This document shows, one piece after another, positions 27,404 through 37,444 of a DNA stretch of 64,000 nucleotides (within the stretch, counting starts at the first letter, position 1; every line of letters starts with the position of its first letter). The notes below the pieces were generated by a model. That model ran no database searches. It was not told the origin of the DNA and worked only from the letters and a program-made list of their open reading frames with translations. The position numbers and the translations under genes are program-made. Source of the DNA: Bin55 sp009840545 (GTDB taxonomy: Bacteria > Pseudomonadota > Gammaproteobacteria > Pseudomonadales > Azotimanducaceae); the NCBI GenBank assembly GCA_965208815.1, contig OZ242357.1, positions 1,550,001 through 1,614,000 of the forward strand. The letters are read 5' to 3'.

Positions 27404-29032
27404 AATGTCATTAAATACGTGTAAATCAGCACTCCCAGTTTCCACTTGGCGCAGTACATCTAGGTTTACTTCAAAATTGTGAGAACCTCGAACTAACTCT
27501 CTGGTCCCATCTGAATAAATCTTGAACATGACCACAGGTTTTAGCGTGGACACAGTCTGTAGTGCATCATTAAACGTCATCGACAGTAAGTAGTTTGTTT
27601 GCGTATCAACGTCTACTAACTCCTCAATGTACAACCCAAACGATTTGCCTCCCTCCCTTACTCTCGCTAGAAGTAGTGCCTCCAATTCCTCGGGAGAAAG
27701 TTGGTCTGACACTTCGACAAACATGCTCGATTGACGTGCCATTGCTCGATTTCCAGCCTCTCTACGACCATGACCATTGGATAGGCCTGCCTGATCGACT
27801 GGAGTGCGTGAACGCAGATAGTCCACGGGAACTCCGTTTTCGATAGCTGTAACTCGCTTCCCTCTCACTCCTTCATTGTCATATGTGTAGTGACCTAATA
27901 GCCGTTCACCATGGATCCAATCGATGGAAGGGTCAAAAACTACAGAGAAAGACTTTGGCAGGACACGGTCACCAATTTCAAAGCGAAATGTTGGTTCGCC
28001 CCAAATACCTATTGGATGGTTCCCTTCTAGTCCTTGTCCCACGATCCTTTGGAAAAAAACACTTGACGCACGCCCACCTAGAATTGCGGGCCCTTCATAT
28101 GCATCCAACACAGGTCCAATTCGCAATGCCTCAAGATCACTGATCATTTTCTTCACAGAAGCCAGAACCTCTGTTTCATTCCGCAGCTGATCTGGAGACT
28201 CTGCAGAGAACATTCGACTAAGGGTAAACTCGACTCCATCGTCGGCCCTAGTCGATGCCACGATCTTCATTCGACATAGTGGCTTTGAGACTTGGATTTT
28301 GGAACCCTCGGTGTTAACAAACCAACGAGTCTCCACGTTGCACGTAATTTCTACCCTGTTGTGGTGAATTGCGTCTGACTTGGCAAACGGAGTTGAGTAC
28401 CTAGTGATGTGATCGGTCCAATCACTCACGTCCCAATCTGGTTCGATTTCCTCCTCGGCGTAATCAACTACCGAGGCTTTGGAAAAATCTCCTACTTGAT
28501 TGACCATCTGCTGTATAGACTGAGCTTTTTCCCGGATGCCCTTGAAAAGATGAAGAGCTGCTTTGTACTGTGAATCTGTCTTGAGCCACAGTGCTGTTCT
28601 TAGTGATTCTTCATCATCGACCGCTACTAGAACTGGGAGCAGCAGACCTGCCATGGTCATTGCAATGGGAAAACCTTCATTTGGATCGGTGTTATCCATC
28701 TCGTAGCTTCCAACTCTAAGATCTACATCTAGATTGCGTGTCATGTAGCTTGTTTGGTGCGTAACCTCTCCGAATGCGCCTTCTGCCGTTGCGCCAACGT
28801 TCTCAGTGATCTCGTAACTGATGTAGTAAGGTGGAATTTCTTCGTTTTGGAAACTAACGAATGAGCGGTCAAGTTCTTGTTTCATGATCTTGAGAGTATC
28901 CGCTCCCACGAGATGAGAGGACAGTACCAACGTCGCGCAGACTAGAGGGAGAAGGCATCCCACGCTTGTTGGTCTCTCAAAGTTCATTCTTTGCATCGAA
29001 CCGGTGTGAAACTCATCCGAGCGTCTAAGCAT
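27404..29032 (-). pseudogene. B1: secreted TldD-like protein (type B), split by IS3 element
   Basis: The 5' part encodes about 542 residues; the frame then enters the IS and stops at 27386. A signal peptide (VGCLLPLVCATLVLSSHLVG) follows a rather long N-terminus, so the start may be the Met at codon 13 or 16. The protein matches type B (PPYYISYEITENV, VFFQRIVGQGLEGN, YTYDNEGVRGKRV, SNGHGRR). The zinc motif HExxxH of B2/B4 is degenerate (QRIVGQ), and the reconstructed C-terminal junction has Ser where B2/B4 have Cys. B1 had thus probably lost metal binding before the IS arrived. The original gene overlapped A1 by 4 bases. Confidence 0.88.
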
Positions 29033-29765
29033 ACCGGGTCTGATGAAAATCGACAGCTATGACTTTTCTCAGAGCGCAAACCCATTTCACTCATTGAGAG
29101 CGAATTACCTGAGAGAACCCCACACTTCCATCAAACCAATGCGGTCTGAGATGCTAGCCTGCAACCTGACGGCATCGGAACATGAAGACTCTCCTGCCAT
29201 TAAGTCGAGCCTCTGAAGTGCAATGTGCACTCAACCAAAATGTGAGTAGTGGAGCTGTACTAGCTACGTTACTTGTGCTATGTCGCGTGACGCGGTGGTA
29301 CCAAAAATTGATCTCTAAACGTGATCTGTTGATATTGGTTGAGTGGGACTCGGGACAGACAAGTGCTCGTGTTTACTGGGCTCAGCTGCAGAATCTTGCA
29401 ATTCGTCCCCGACAGTCAGTTTAGGAGAGCCAAATCGCATCCATGCCGACCAGATTGATCGAGCCACTCTGTGAGCGCATTGACGGCTAATAACGTGTGA
29501 CATAATTGTGGTTCCTTGGTAAGGACATTCCCAATTCGATGTTGTAGCGACTTGTGGTCGCCCAACCTCCGACTAAGAGAAAACCGATCGCCAATGGTTG
29601 GTAGGCAGTCGATTCTTCATTCGCGACTTATGACTAATCTCGACTTCAAAAGTTCACGAAGTTAGCAAGAAGTCGCGAAAACTCTAAACAAAACGACATG
29701 TTCGTCTCTGCGAAATCGCAGAGTACAACAGTTAGTAAGGAATATAGGGACGAATATGTAAATTT
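29033..29765. other. Intergenic region between A2 and B1
   Basis: About 730 bases. It must contain the promoter of the B1-A1 pair near its left end. Apart from the possible ATPase-gene fragment at about 29230-29424, I see no gene. No clear terminator for A2 was found. Confidence 0.5.
29230..29424 (+). pseudogene. Possible fragment of a DUF4143-type ATPase gene
   Basis: The translation TLLVLCRVTRWYQKL then LVEWDSGQTSARVYWAQLQN resembles the C-terminal stretch of the ATPase at 22752 (YFCYRVTPWYKNV then LWDWSQVQDSGAKAENIV). At DNA level gtgacg-ggtggtac is shared. No ATPase domain remains. The similarity is short and could be chance; listed as a weak call. Confidence 0.35.
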
Positions 29766-31475
29766 CTAGTTCGACAGAGCCTCAGGCTCAGCATAGGGAT
29801 GCGGCACGACAGGTGGTTTTGGAGATATAGGTCTCATTTTGCGAACGGTCAGTTCTTCGATCAAGATGGATGGACAAACAATTGAGATAGGAGTTACCCA
29901 GGCACCACCACTATAGCCGTAGACTGTGTCATATCGACCCACATCCTTCGAGACTGCTACGATATCCCGTAGCGTCCTGTCGTTGTAGCCTGTAATCTCG
30001 ATCACCGGAAGCAGTTCTTCCCGTCCATCGGGAAAAACCTTGTACGCTTCCAAGACGTTCGATGTTCGGTTGCCAAAGGCCAGTTCTGATTGGTTAGCGA
30101 GTCTGCGAACAACTATTCCGTACTCCACTCCATAGTCTTGCATCAGGAATTCCATTTCGCCTTGCATTGCTTCGTCGGTTAATCCTTCACCTTCTTGTGG
30201 AATCAAGAAGACATTGCCTGGAATCGCGCTACCGCCACTTCGGCTAGACCCCGTGCTGGACTTGAAATCGTCGACCGGACTCCGAGTACTCAGCAACGTT
30301 TGCAGCCTACCTCCATCGATCAAGTGTGTACGCTGAGCTGGTACGCCTTGACGATCAACTGCGTAGTGCCCCAGCAGTGGCCGGTCTTCAAACGTGGCGA
30401 CTGTTGGATCGTTCACTACATCAATTTTTGCCGAAATGACTCGCGCTCCAATTTTGTCGAGAAATGGATTGCGGGGACGCAATGAGTCCGAGCGTGGATT
30501 GTCCGTCATCGGCACACGAATGGCCAGCAATCGCGGGAGAAGCAACCTACGGAAGATCTCCGATGCTGCCTGCCCTTCAAACATCACGGGACCGTTATAG
30601 ACCTCTTCAGGAGGACTTGCGAGTCGAAGACTCTGGAGTCGATCGATCATGTGTTGTACACGCGACTTCATTTCACTCACGGGAGGGAAATCAATACAGT
30701 CGGTGCTGTATTCCGTCGTGTAATCCTGCAGTTCGGTTCCGTCGTCTGCTTGAGTGAATGCCATGGTTCTTATTCGGCACAGTTGTTCGTAAATGTCGTG
30801 AAAACTCCCCTCGCTATTCATGAATAGTCGCCTGCGTTTGGCACCGGTCGCAACTACAACTGACGTATAAATTTCAGGAGCATTCTGGAACAGCTTGGAC
30901 AGCTCATTTGCTGGGTCGCGAACCATTTGAAGATCGATGGAATCAAAGTCGACCTCAGGTTTGCTCGTATAACGAAACGGTTCTTCGACAGAGAAATCGG
31001 ACAGGGAGTCTTCCTGGCGGCGGTTTTCCAACGCAGTATTCTTGGAAGCAAAGTTCTGTATGGCATTCTTGTAGGCGACATCTGTGGCGCGCCACACCGC
31101 TCTTCGTAGTTCTTCGTAGTCATCTGTAAAGGGAAGTCCTTGTGTAATCGCAGAGGACCTATTGGCACGAGGTTGGTAGTTGCGGTTGTCCAATTCGTAC
31201 GAACCGACTCGTACTTCCACCCTAAGGGTGCGAGCCCTTATTGCGTCGTCTCGAACTGAAGTTCCCACGAAGAATGACTCGGTGTACTGTGTGTTATCGA
31301 AAACCGTGTAGCCGATGAAGTATGGCTTTGGCGCATCTTCGAGTTGCAGCTCATTCATTGAGCGTTCTAACTCGTCGGTCAATGCCTCAATAATGATGTC
31401 TTCACTCTGTCCGGGTACCGCTGTAGTTACTACCAAGGCAGCGACTACTAAGATGATTGCCCTGAAGTTTCTCAT
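29766..31475 (-). CDS. A2: secreted TldE/PmbA-like protein (type A)
   Basis: Predicted 569 aa. Signal peptide MRNFRAIILVVAALVVTTAV with cleavage near VPGQ. Type A marks: PKPYFIGYTVFDN, GPVMFEGQAASEIFRRLLLP (no metal motif), VVNDPTVATFEDRPLLGHYA, GVPAQRTHLIDGGRL, STGSSR and a final PSILIEELTVRKM. The ATG overlaps the B2 stop by 4 bases (31472-31475), indicating translational coupling and likely 1:1 synthesis with B2. It is the most divergent type A copy (for example VRRLANQSEL and a GYSGGAWVTP loop). Probable inactive partner of B2 in a periplasmic or exported heterodimer, by analogy with TldD/TldE. Confidence 0.87.
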   Translation of the reverse strand: MRNFRAIILVVAALVVTTAVPGQSEDIIIEALTDELERSMNELQLEDAPKPYFIGYTVFDNTQYTESFFVGTSVRDDAIRARTLRVEVRVGSYELDNRNYQPRANRSSAITQGLPFTDDYEELRRAVWRATDVAYKNAIQNFASKNTALENRRQEDSLSDFSVEEPFRYTSKPEVDFDSIDLQMVRDPANELSKLFQNAPEIYTSVVVATGAKRRRLFMNSEGSFHDIYEQLCRIRTMAFTQADDGTELQDYTTEYSTDCIDFPPVSEMKSRVQHMIDRLQSLRLASPPEEVYNGPVMFEGQAASEIFRRLLLPRLLAIRVPMTDNPRSDSLRPRNPFLDKIGARVISAKIDVVNDPTVATFEDRPLLGHYAVDRQGVPAQRTHLIDGGRLQTLLSTRSPVDDFKSSTGSSRSGGSAIPGNVFLIPQEGEGLTDEAMQGEMEFLMQDYGVEYGIVVRRLANQSELAFGNRTSNVLEAYKVFPDGREELLPVIEITGYNDRTLRDIVAVSKDVGRYDTVYGYSGGAWVTPISIVCPSILIEELTVRKMRPISPKPPVVPHPYAEPEALSN

Positions 31476-33196
31476 GGTTCTGTGCTTGGCAGGTGAAATG
31501 AGGTCTCAGAGCTATTCTCAACAGGATTGGACAAGATTGGGGGGCGTCCTCGCGAGCTAGTAGCCTTCTGGACCTCAATCTGTGAAACCAGTATTGAGGG
31601 AGCGACAGCTGAAACCGGAATCTGGCCTGACTCTGCCCCGCACATCCCATTGAATATACCGTAGTCGGAACCTCCTGCCTCAACCCGACTAAAAGTCGTC
31701 AATGGAGTTCCAATCAAATTTACACCACGGACCAGTTCTTTGTGTCCGTCAGTGTACAGTCGATAGACAACGATGGGAGTTACGGTAAATGCGTTTGGCA
31801 GCGTTCGTTGCGTAATTGTGAATCCCCCTTGAATATCGTCGAAGTACAGTCCGAATTCCTTGCCTTGTTCCCGTACGCGCACCAGCAGCAATTCCTGAAG
31901 TTCTTCAGGCGAATACGGATCCTCAACCTCAACAAACATGTTCGATTGGCGTGCGACAACAGGAAGACCGAAGTTTTTTCTCCCGTGTCCATTCGAGGAC
32001 AAGAAACCTTTCATGGGAAGTCGCGACATTAGAAATCCCGTCAATATCCCGTCTTCCACAACGACTACTCGTTGGCCACGAACACCTTGATTGTCGTAGT
32101 TGTACGATCCGATTAACTCAGTAGAGCCAAATGTTCTCATGTTGGGATCAAACGAAACGCTAAAGTTCTCGGGCAGGACATACTCACCCAATTTAGCCTT
32201 GAAAGTTTGTCCTTCGTGCTCCGCCTTTTGTCGATGTCCCTCAAGTCGGTGGCCTAATATCTCGTGAAAAAAGACTCCAGCAGCACGTCCAGAGAGAATT
32301 GCGGGACCTGTGTAAGGATCGACCAAGGGTGCCTCTCGCAATTGTTCGAGGCTCTCAATCATGTTCTCGATGTCCTGGAGAATGATTGCGTCCTCGGGGA
32401 GACCCTCCACTGTTGACGAAGCGTAGGTCATATAGCGCGGCAGGATCATTCCATCTTCTGCTTTTGAGGAAGCCGATATGACAATTCGATAGTACGGCTC
32501 GGAGACTTGGACTTTGGTTCCGTCCGAATTGACGAACCAACGTGTCTCGACATCGCCACCGATGGAAACCTGATTGGAAATGATGTGTTCCGCCCGCTTA
32601 AACGGGAGCCCGTATCGCTTTACCTTAGCCTCGAACAAGGCTTTGTCTGCTTGTAGCTCCACTATTTCAGCTCTGAACTCCTCCTGGGGGGCAGGAGCAA
32701 AGTCCCCAGACTTATCGACTTCCTCTACTCGAGATTGCATAGCACTTACAACGTTGCTTAATCTTGTCACCGCATTGCGATACCTTGTGTTCGTCGCATA
32801 CCAAAGCGTGTTCCGAATGGCGCGCGGACTCTCTATAGATATCGAAGTTGAGCCTCCGCCAAAGTCTCCAAAATGCGTGTTGTCCAAGTCGTAAGAACCT
32901 ACCCTGAGGTCGATGTCCAACACTCGAAAAGATGTGTCGGAAGCGAAACTAATTTCACCATAGGAACCAGATACGCTTAACGTTTTATCCTGGGTGACTT
33001 CATAGCTAATGTAGTAGGGAGGTTGATCTTGTTCCTGCAGTGCTTGAAAGGATCGCTGAAGTTCTTCATACATGACGTCGAGTACATCGAACGCTTCAAT
33101 CTGATCTCCGAGTACAGGTTGGCTGGCCAAAGAGAGGCCAAGAAAGAAAACCACAATTGGGAGTCGATTTGTTAGCTGTCTCATCAGATTTCTCAT
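31472..33196 (-). CDS. B2: secreted TldD-like metalloprotease (type B, intact zinc site)
   Basis: Predicted 574 aa with a signal peptide (LPIVVFFLGLSLASQPVLG). In E. coli TldD zinc is bound by HExxxH and a C-terminal Cys. Here H311, E312 and H316 form FFHEILGHRLEGH, and C519 lies in NGMCGAESGQIPVSA, the expected position of the third ligand. Further type B marks: PPYYISYEVTQD, SYNYDNQGVRGQRVVV, GFLMSRLP, SNGHGRKN, GLYFDDIQGGFT. TldD/TldE cleaves unfolded or modified peptides in the cytosol; this form is exported. First gene of the B2-A2 pair, 129 bases after A3. Confidence 0.9.
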   Translation of the reverse strand: MRNLMRQLTNRLPIVVFFLGLSLASQPVLGDQIEAFDVLDVMYEELQRSFQALQEQDQPPYYISYEVTQDKTLSVSGSYGEISFASDTSFRVLDIDLRVGSYDLDNTHFGDFGGGSTSISIESPRAIRNTLWYATNTRYRNAVTRLSNVVSAMQSRVEEVDKSGDFAPAPQEEFRAEIVELQADKALFEAKVKRYGLPFKRAEHIISNQVSIGGDVETRWFVNSDGTKVQVSEPYYRIVISASSKAEDGMILPRYMTYASSTVEGLPEDAIILQDIENMIESLEQLREAPLVDPYTGPAILSGRAAGVFFHEILGHRLEGHRQKAEHEGQTFKAKLGEYVLPENFSVSFDPNMRTFGSTELIGSYNYDNQGVRGQRVVVVEDGILTGFLMSRLPMKGFLSSNGHGRKNFGLPVVARQSNMFVEVEDPYSPEELQELLLVRVREQGKEFGLYFDDIQGGFTITQRTLPNAFTVTPIVVYRLYTDGHKELVRGVNLIGTPLTTFSRVEAGGSDYGIFNGMCGAESGQIPVSAVAPSILVSQIEVQKATSSRGRPPILSNPVENSSETSFHLPSTEP

Positions 33197-33325
33197 ATAT
33201 TCTCGGTCTTAGGTACCGTTGTATTATCTGGAATGCAGCTGGGCCGGCGCATTGGATCAGAATGCCACGACCGTGGAGACCAATGGTAACAGCCGTAGCA
33301 GTTTAGATCGTCAATCTGATAGATG

Positions 33326-35122
33326 TCACTCGTTCTCTAAAGGATGGGAGACGATGGGCAGCTTTGGGTATTCCTGTCGTGCACTTCGCAAGCTCAGTTC
33401 CTCAAAGAGCAAAGCAGGAGTTATTGCGGAAACAAGCGTCTGATCCGCACCGGTGAGTACCCCGACTCCTTGGGTCAGAACATTCAACACGCTTGTTGCT
33501 CCCAGTGTCGAGACAGGCACGTCGAATTGCCACCTCTCTTCTGATGCACCTAAGATGTCCTTAAAGTACGCCGCATCAAAGTTGACAACGACAACCGGTA
33601 GTATGGGAGTCTCGCGACCTTCGGAATCTACTTTCGCCGCATAGACAGAAGGCAAAATCAAAGTGTCTCCTCTCAGCGAGGCCTCAACTTTCTGGCTTAG
33701 AGTCGCTTGGTCCTTGTGGAGATCCAATACGTTGGCTATTTTGCGAATGATCACGGAGAATTCCGAACTGTTGGATCGTGCCGCCGACAAGAGCTCTGCC
33801 TTCAACTCGTCCATAGGAACTGCATCTTCCATTGCTACAAACAGATTTCCTGGTAGTGGAAGCGGTAGTCCGCGATGGCTGCCCGTGGATTTTCTCAAGG
33901 AACCTATGGGAGATCGGGAAGTAAGCAATGTACGTAGTCTGCCATTGGCAACTAGCTCCGTCCGTCGAGAAGGCATGCCTTCGGCATCAACAGAATAGCT
34001 TCCAAGCAAGGGTTTATTGTTGTACTCATCTACCGTCGGATCATTAACTATGCTGAACGATCTAGAAAAGACTCGCGAGTTCAATCGATCAAGAAACGGT
34101 GAGGTCAACTGCTGAGTCTGCCCGTCGAATTGGGGATTTCCAATTTGGGGCAACGGAACCGCTCCTAGAAGATCAAACAACACCTGATTCATCAGTTCAG
34201 CTGCAGCTTGTGCCTCAAACAAGACCGGTCCGTTGTAAACGAAGAGTTCTTCCGCATAGCGCTGCTGCTTGAGCTTCTCGATCATTTGAACTGTTTGATC
34301 TTGCATATGCGAGACCTCGGGCAGTCCTGAACACCCCTTTGCGAAAAACGAGGTTGTATCCGAAAGCTCAGTGCCTCCTACCGATTGTGTCTCGCCATGT
34401 GTCCTAGCTGAACAGAATTCTGTTGTATCGACGTGAAAGTTCCCTTCGGAGTCCAAATAGGTACGTTTGTTCGATACGGAGACGACAGATGCGGATGACA
34501 CAAAAATATCGGACTGGTCTCGAAAGGTTTCAGAAAGTTCTTGAGCACCTCTTGAAATCTCGGCGATTCTTGGGTGTTGAATTTGCTCCGACGATGTCAA
34601 TGTGAATGGCTCTTCTGAGCTGAAGTCAGCCGGTCGTCTTGCGTAAGACTGGGTCGCACGGGACGCTTTCTTGCCGTTGAATTGAGAGATGGCTTCTTTG
34701 TACGCTTGATCAGTAGCAATCCACAGGGATCGTCTGATTTCCTCGTAATCGTCGTCGAGTGGGAGCAGTAGCCCTCCGTTTGTTGCTCCAATTGGAGATC
34801 CCTCGTCACGCAGAATCACGAAGTAGGAATTGTCGAACGACTTTGAGCCCACTCGCACCTTAGTCGTGAGTCTCCGAAGATGATCAAACTTTGAGTCATC
34901 TTGCGCTCCCAAGACGTATGACTCGCTGGCCAAAATTGTTTCGTTGACCGTGTACGAAATGAAGTATGGCTGTGATTCGTCCTCTAGCTGGAGCTCTGTA
35001 AGTGTGCGCTCCATCTCATCCTGCATGGCTTGGACGAGTACAGAGTTTTCTTCAGCTTGGCATGGAGCGTTGGTAGCCCATAGCACAAACAATCCAGCAT
35101 ACGAGAGGCGTAAAGCGTTCAC
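33326..35122 (-). CDS. A3: secreted TldE/PmbA-like protein (type A)
   Basis: Predicted 598 aa. The signal peptide ends near APCQA-EE. Type A marks: QPYFISYTVNET, GPVLFEAQAAAELMNQVLFD (no metal motif), IVNDPTVDEYNNKPLLGSYS, GMPSRRTELVANGRL, STGSHRG and LLFEELSLRSA. It overlaps the B3 stop by 4 bases (35119-35122). Its partner B3 has itself lost the zinc ligands, so this pair may have no peptidase activity. B2 follows after 129 bases with no obvious terminator, so read-through from B3-A3 into B2-A2 is possible. Confidence 0.87.
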   Translation of the reverse strand: MNALRLSYAGLFVLWATNAPCQAEENSVLVQAMQDEMERTLTELQLEDESQPYFISYTVNETILASESYVLGAQDDSKFDHLRRLTTKVRVGSKSFDNSYFVILRDEGSPIGATNGGLLLPLDDDYEEIRRSLWIATDQAYKEAISQFNGKKASRATQSYARRPADFSSEEPFTLTSSEQIQHPRIAEISRGAQELSETFRDQSDIFVSSASVVSVSNKRTYLDSEGNFHVDTTEFCSARTHGETQSVGGTELSDTTSFFAKGCSGLPEVSHMQDQTVQMIEKLKQQRYAEELFVYNGPVLFEAQAAAELMNQVLFDLLGAVPLPQIGNPQFDGQTQQLTSPFLDRLNSRVFSRSFSIVNDPTVDEYNNKPLLGSYSVDAEGMPSRRTELVANGRLRTLLTSRSPIGSLRKSTGSHRGLPLPLPGNLFVAMEDAVPMDELKAELLSAARSNSSEFSVIIRKIANVLDLHKDQATLSQKVEASLRGDTLILPSVYAAKVDSEGRETPILPVVVVNFDAAYFKDILGASEERWQFDVPVSTLGATSVLNVLTQGVGVLTGADQTLVSAITPALLFEELSLRSARQEYPKLPIVSHPLENE

Positions 35123-36948
35123 GGTTCTCTGTCAATTTCTAGATCGAGCCGAACTTCCCTAGACTCAATGGGAGGTGGAAGGATTCGCGGTATCGTTCGG
35201 ATACTCTCGTTTTTTTGCACTTCCACCTGAGAAACCAATATCGAAGGTGCGATTGACGAAACGGGAACTTGCCCCGACTCGGCGACACTGATTTGGTTCC
35301 AAACTTCGTAGTCCGATGCTCCCGCTTCGATTCGACTAAAGAACGTTAAGGGGGTTCCTATCAGATCGACGCCTCGAACTAGCTCGCGCGTTGCATCAGG
35401 GTAGACCTTGTAGACTAGTACTGGGCTAATGTTGAATGCATTCGGCATGTTTCTCTCGCTCAGATTGAATCCGCCCTCTACATCTTCAAAGTAAAGCCCA
35501 AAGGTCTTGCCTTGTTCGTCGATTCGATCAAGAAGCATGCTCTCCAGCTCCTCTCTTGAATGCGGATTTGAGACATCAACAAACAGATTTGACTGTCGAG
35601 ATTGAACACTATGGGCAAAATTCTTGCGCCCATGACCGTTGGACTGGGGAAATCCAACGATAGGTGTGCGTGACATGAGAAACCCGCGCAGAACACCATT
35701 CCTGATTGCGTTGACCCGCCGTCCCTTGACTCCTTGATTGTCGTACTTGTAACTTCCCAAGAGTTCCACGCCGCGGTACGTTTCAATTGCAGGATCGAAA
35801 TAGACTGAAAACGTGGGAGGCAATATTCGCTTGTCAACATACTCCCGCAACGAAAGATTGTCATCGACGGTCCTTTGTCGGTGCCCGACAAGGCGGTTAC
35901 CCAGAACTTCGTGGAAGAAAACGGCCGCAGCTCTTGCAGAGAGCATCGCCGGGCCCGTATAGGGATCAATCAATGGAGCGGATTGCAGTGCAGCGAGCTC
36001 GTCAATCATGGTTCGAACAGCGTTCAGGATCTTTTCATCGTCGAATAGCCGCTCTGGTGACGTGGCATCAAAAGTTCGACTCTGTGCAAGAACCATTCCG
36101 TCGTCTGCTTTGGTCGTCGCTTCAATTCTCAGTCGGTAAAACGGCTTCGATACCTTCACTCGTGTACCTTCCGAGTTCACAATCCAGCGCGTCTCGATGT
36201 CACCTGTGGCAATCGCTCCGTTGGACACGATAAATTCAAACTCAGTGAAGGGTTTCGTGTACAAGCGGATCTTAGAGGACCACTCTTCGAGATCCACAAC
36301 GAGGTTGATCGTGTCTTCCTCGTAGCGAGAAACAGGTGCGCGGGAAAAGTCACCTGGAAAGACCCCTGAGTTTACAGCTGTTTGGACCGCGGACTTTACT
36401 CTTGTGAATCTTGTTAGGGCACTTCTATAGGCTTTGTCAGTGTGATACCAAAGAGTTTCCCTTAGTGCATCCGCGTTGTCGACCGCAATGCTTTGGGGAC
36501 TGGAAACAGCCTCCAATACTGGAGTCCCTTGCCCACTTCGTAAGGGATGGGTGTTGTCAAGACTAAAGCTTCCTACTCTCAAGTCGACATCGAGGAATCT
36601 GCTCACCGTTCTATTTCTCTGGTTGACTATCCCAAAGCTGCCTACAACGGTCGCAGCTACGTCTTCAGTGATTTCGTAACCCAGGAAATAGGGAGGTTCT
36701 GGTTGATCCTGATAGCCTTCGAAAGACCGCTGCAACTCGTCGTACATTACTTTCAGGACGTCCTGATCTGCAAGAACAGACACAGCGGAAGACACGAATA
36801 GGAAAATGGCCAATAAGCCAAATGCTTTCCGGGTAGAAATTTTCCCAACGCATGATCGAGGACTACGTACACCGATGGTGGATCTAGCCCTTAACTCTTT
36901 GTTTTTACCGCGCATTTTCAAGTTCTGAGAGTGTCTGTATTTGAACAA
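35119..36948 (-). CDS. B3: secreted TldD-like protein (type B, degenerate zinc site)
   Basis: Predicted 609 aa, with a longer N-terminus than B2/B4 before the signal sequence (FGLLAIFLFVSSAVSVLA); the start could be further in. Type B marks are clear (PPYFLGYEITEDV, YKYDNQGVKGRRVNAI, GFLMSRTP, SNGHGRKN, GLYFEDVEGGF). The metal motif reads H346-E347-VLG-N351, so the second His is Asn. The third-ligand Cys is replaced by Ser (WNQISVAESG). Both changes also occur in B1, which suggests these two form a non-catalytic subgroup. It is paired with A3 by a 4-base overlap. Confidence 0.88.
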   Translation of the reverse strand: MFKYRHSQNLKMRGKNKELRARSTIGVRSPRSCVGKISTRKAFGLLAIFLFVSSAVSVLADQDVLKVMYDELQRSFEGYQDQPEPPYFLGYEITEDVAATVVGSFGIVNQRNRTVSRFLDVDLRVGSFSLDNTHPLRSGQGTPVLEAVSSPQSIAVDNADALRETLWYHTDKAYRSALTRFTRVKSAVQTAVNSGVFPGDFSRAPVSRYEEDTINLVVDLEEWSSKIRLYTKPFTEFEFIVSNGAIATGDIETRWIVNSEGTRVKVSKPFYRLRIEATTKADDGMVLAQSRTFDATSPERLFDDEKILNAVRTMIDELAALQSAPLIDPYTGPAMLSARAAAVFFHEVLGNRLVGHRQRTVDDNLSLREYVDKRILPPTFSVYFDPAIETYRGVELLGSYKYDNQGVKGRRVNAIRNGVLRGFLMSRTPIVGFPQSNGHGRKNFAHSVQSRQSNLFVDVSNPHSREELESMLLDRIDEQGKTFGLYFEDVEGGFNLSERNMPNAFNISPVLVYKVYPDATRELVRGVDLIGTPLTFFSRIEAGASDYEVWNQISVAESGQVPVSSIAPSILVSQVEVQKNESIRTIPRILPPPIESREVRLDLEIDREP

Positions 36949-37073
36949 GTGATTGATTAGCCGTTAGACAAGACACGTCCTTTTGCATCTCTCTTTATTC
37001 AATCGGGCGACTTGCAGTGATCCAGTTCACTTTGTCCACTCCAATTAGACATGGAGTCGCAAACTTGTAGGAA

Positions 37074-37367
37074 CTATGAGGCAAGTTCCACCTTCAAGAA
37101 ATTGATGATGTCTATTGACTCGTAGAGCCATCTGTAGGAACCATCTTCCTGTTGGATTCGTAGACACGGGACAGTACCTCGACCTCCGCCTTCTACCAAC
37201 TCTCGATACGCGTCGTGATCTTGAGCAACATTACGCATAGGCAAAGAGTATTGATTCGAATCTAAGAAGCGTGTCACTCGACTGCAAAATGGACACCACG
37301 GATCTTGAAATAGCACAAATCTGCTCATCAGATCAATTAAAGCTCTTCGACTCGGGAATCTAGACAT
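37074..37367 (-). CDS. Glutaredoxin-like thiol-disulfide protein
   Basis: Up to 97 aa. The redox motif CPFC follows FVLFQDPW, as in monomeric glutaredoxins; later segments GTVPCLRI (cis-Pro) and WLYESIDIINFL complete the fold. The internal Met at 37326-37328 (MSRFVLFQ) gives 84 aa and fits the family better than the first ATG; ribosome binding signals are weak for both. No signal peptide, so cytoplasmic. Probably unrelated to the TldD-like genes around it. Confidence 0.85.
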   Translation of the reverse strand: MSRFPSRRALIDLMSRFVLFQDPWCPFCSRVTRFLDSNQYSLPMRNVAQDHDAYRELVEGGGRGTVPCLRIQQEDGSYRWLYESIDIINFLKVELAS

Positions 37368-37444
37368 TTTAGGCGCGTTCTCCGACTAGTCAAAGTCAAC
37401 TCTCATACCAGAGAACTCTCACTCTTACTAGTAATTGAACCAAC

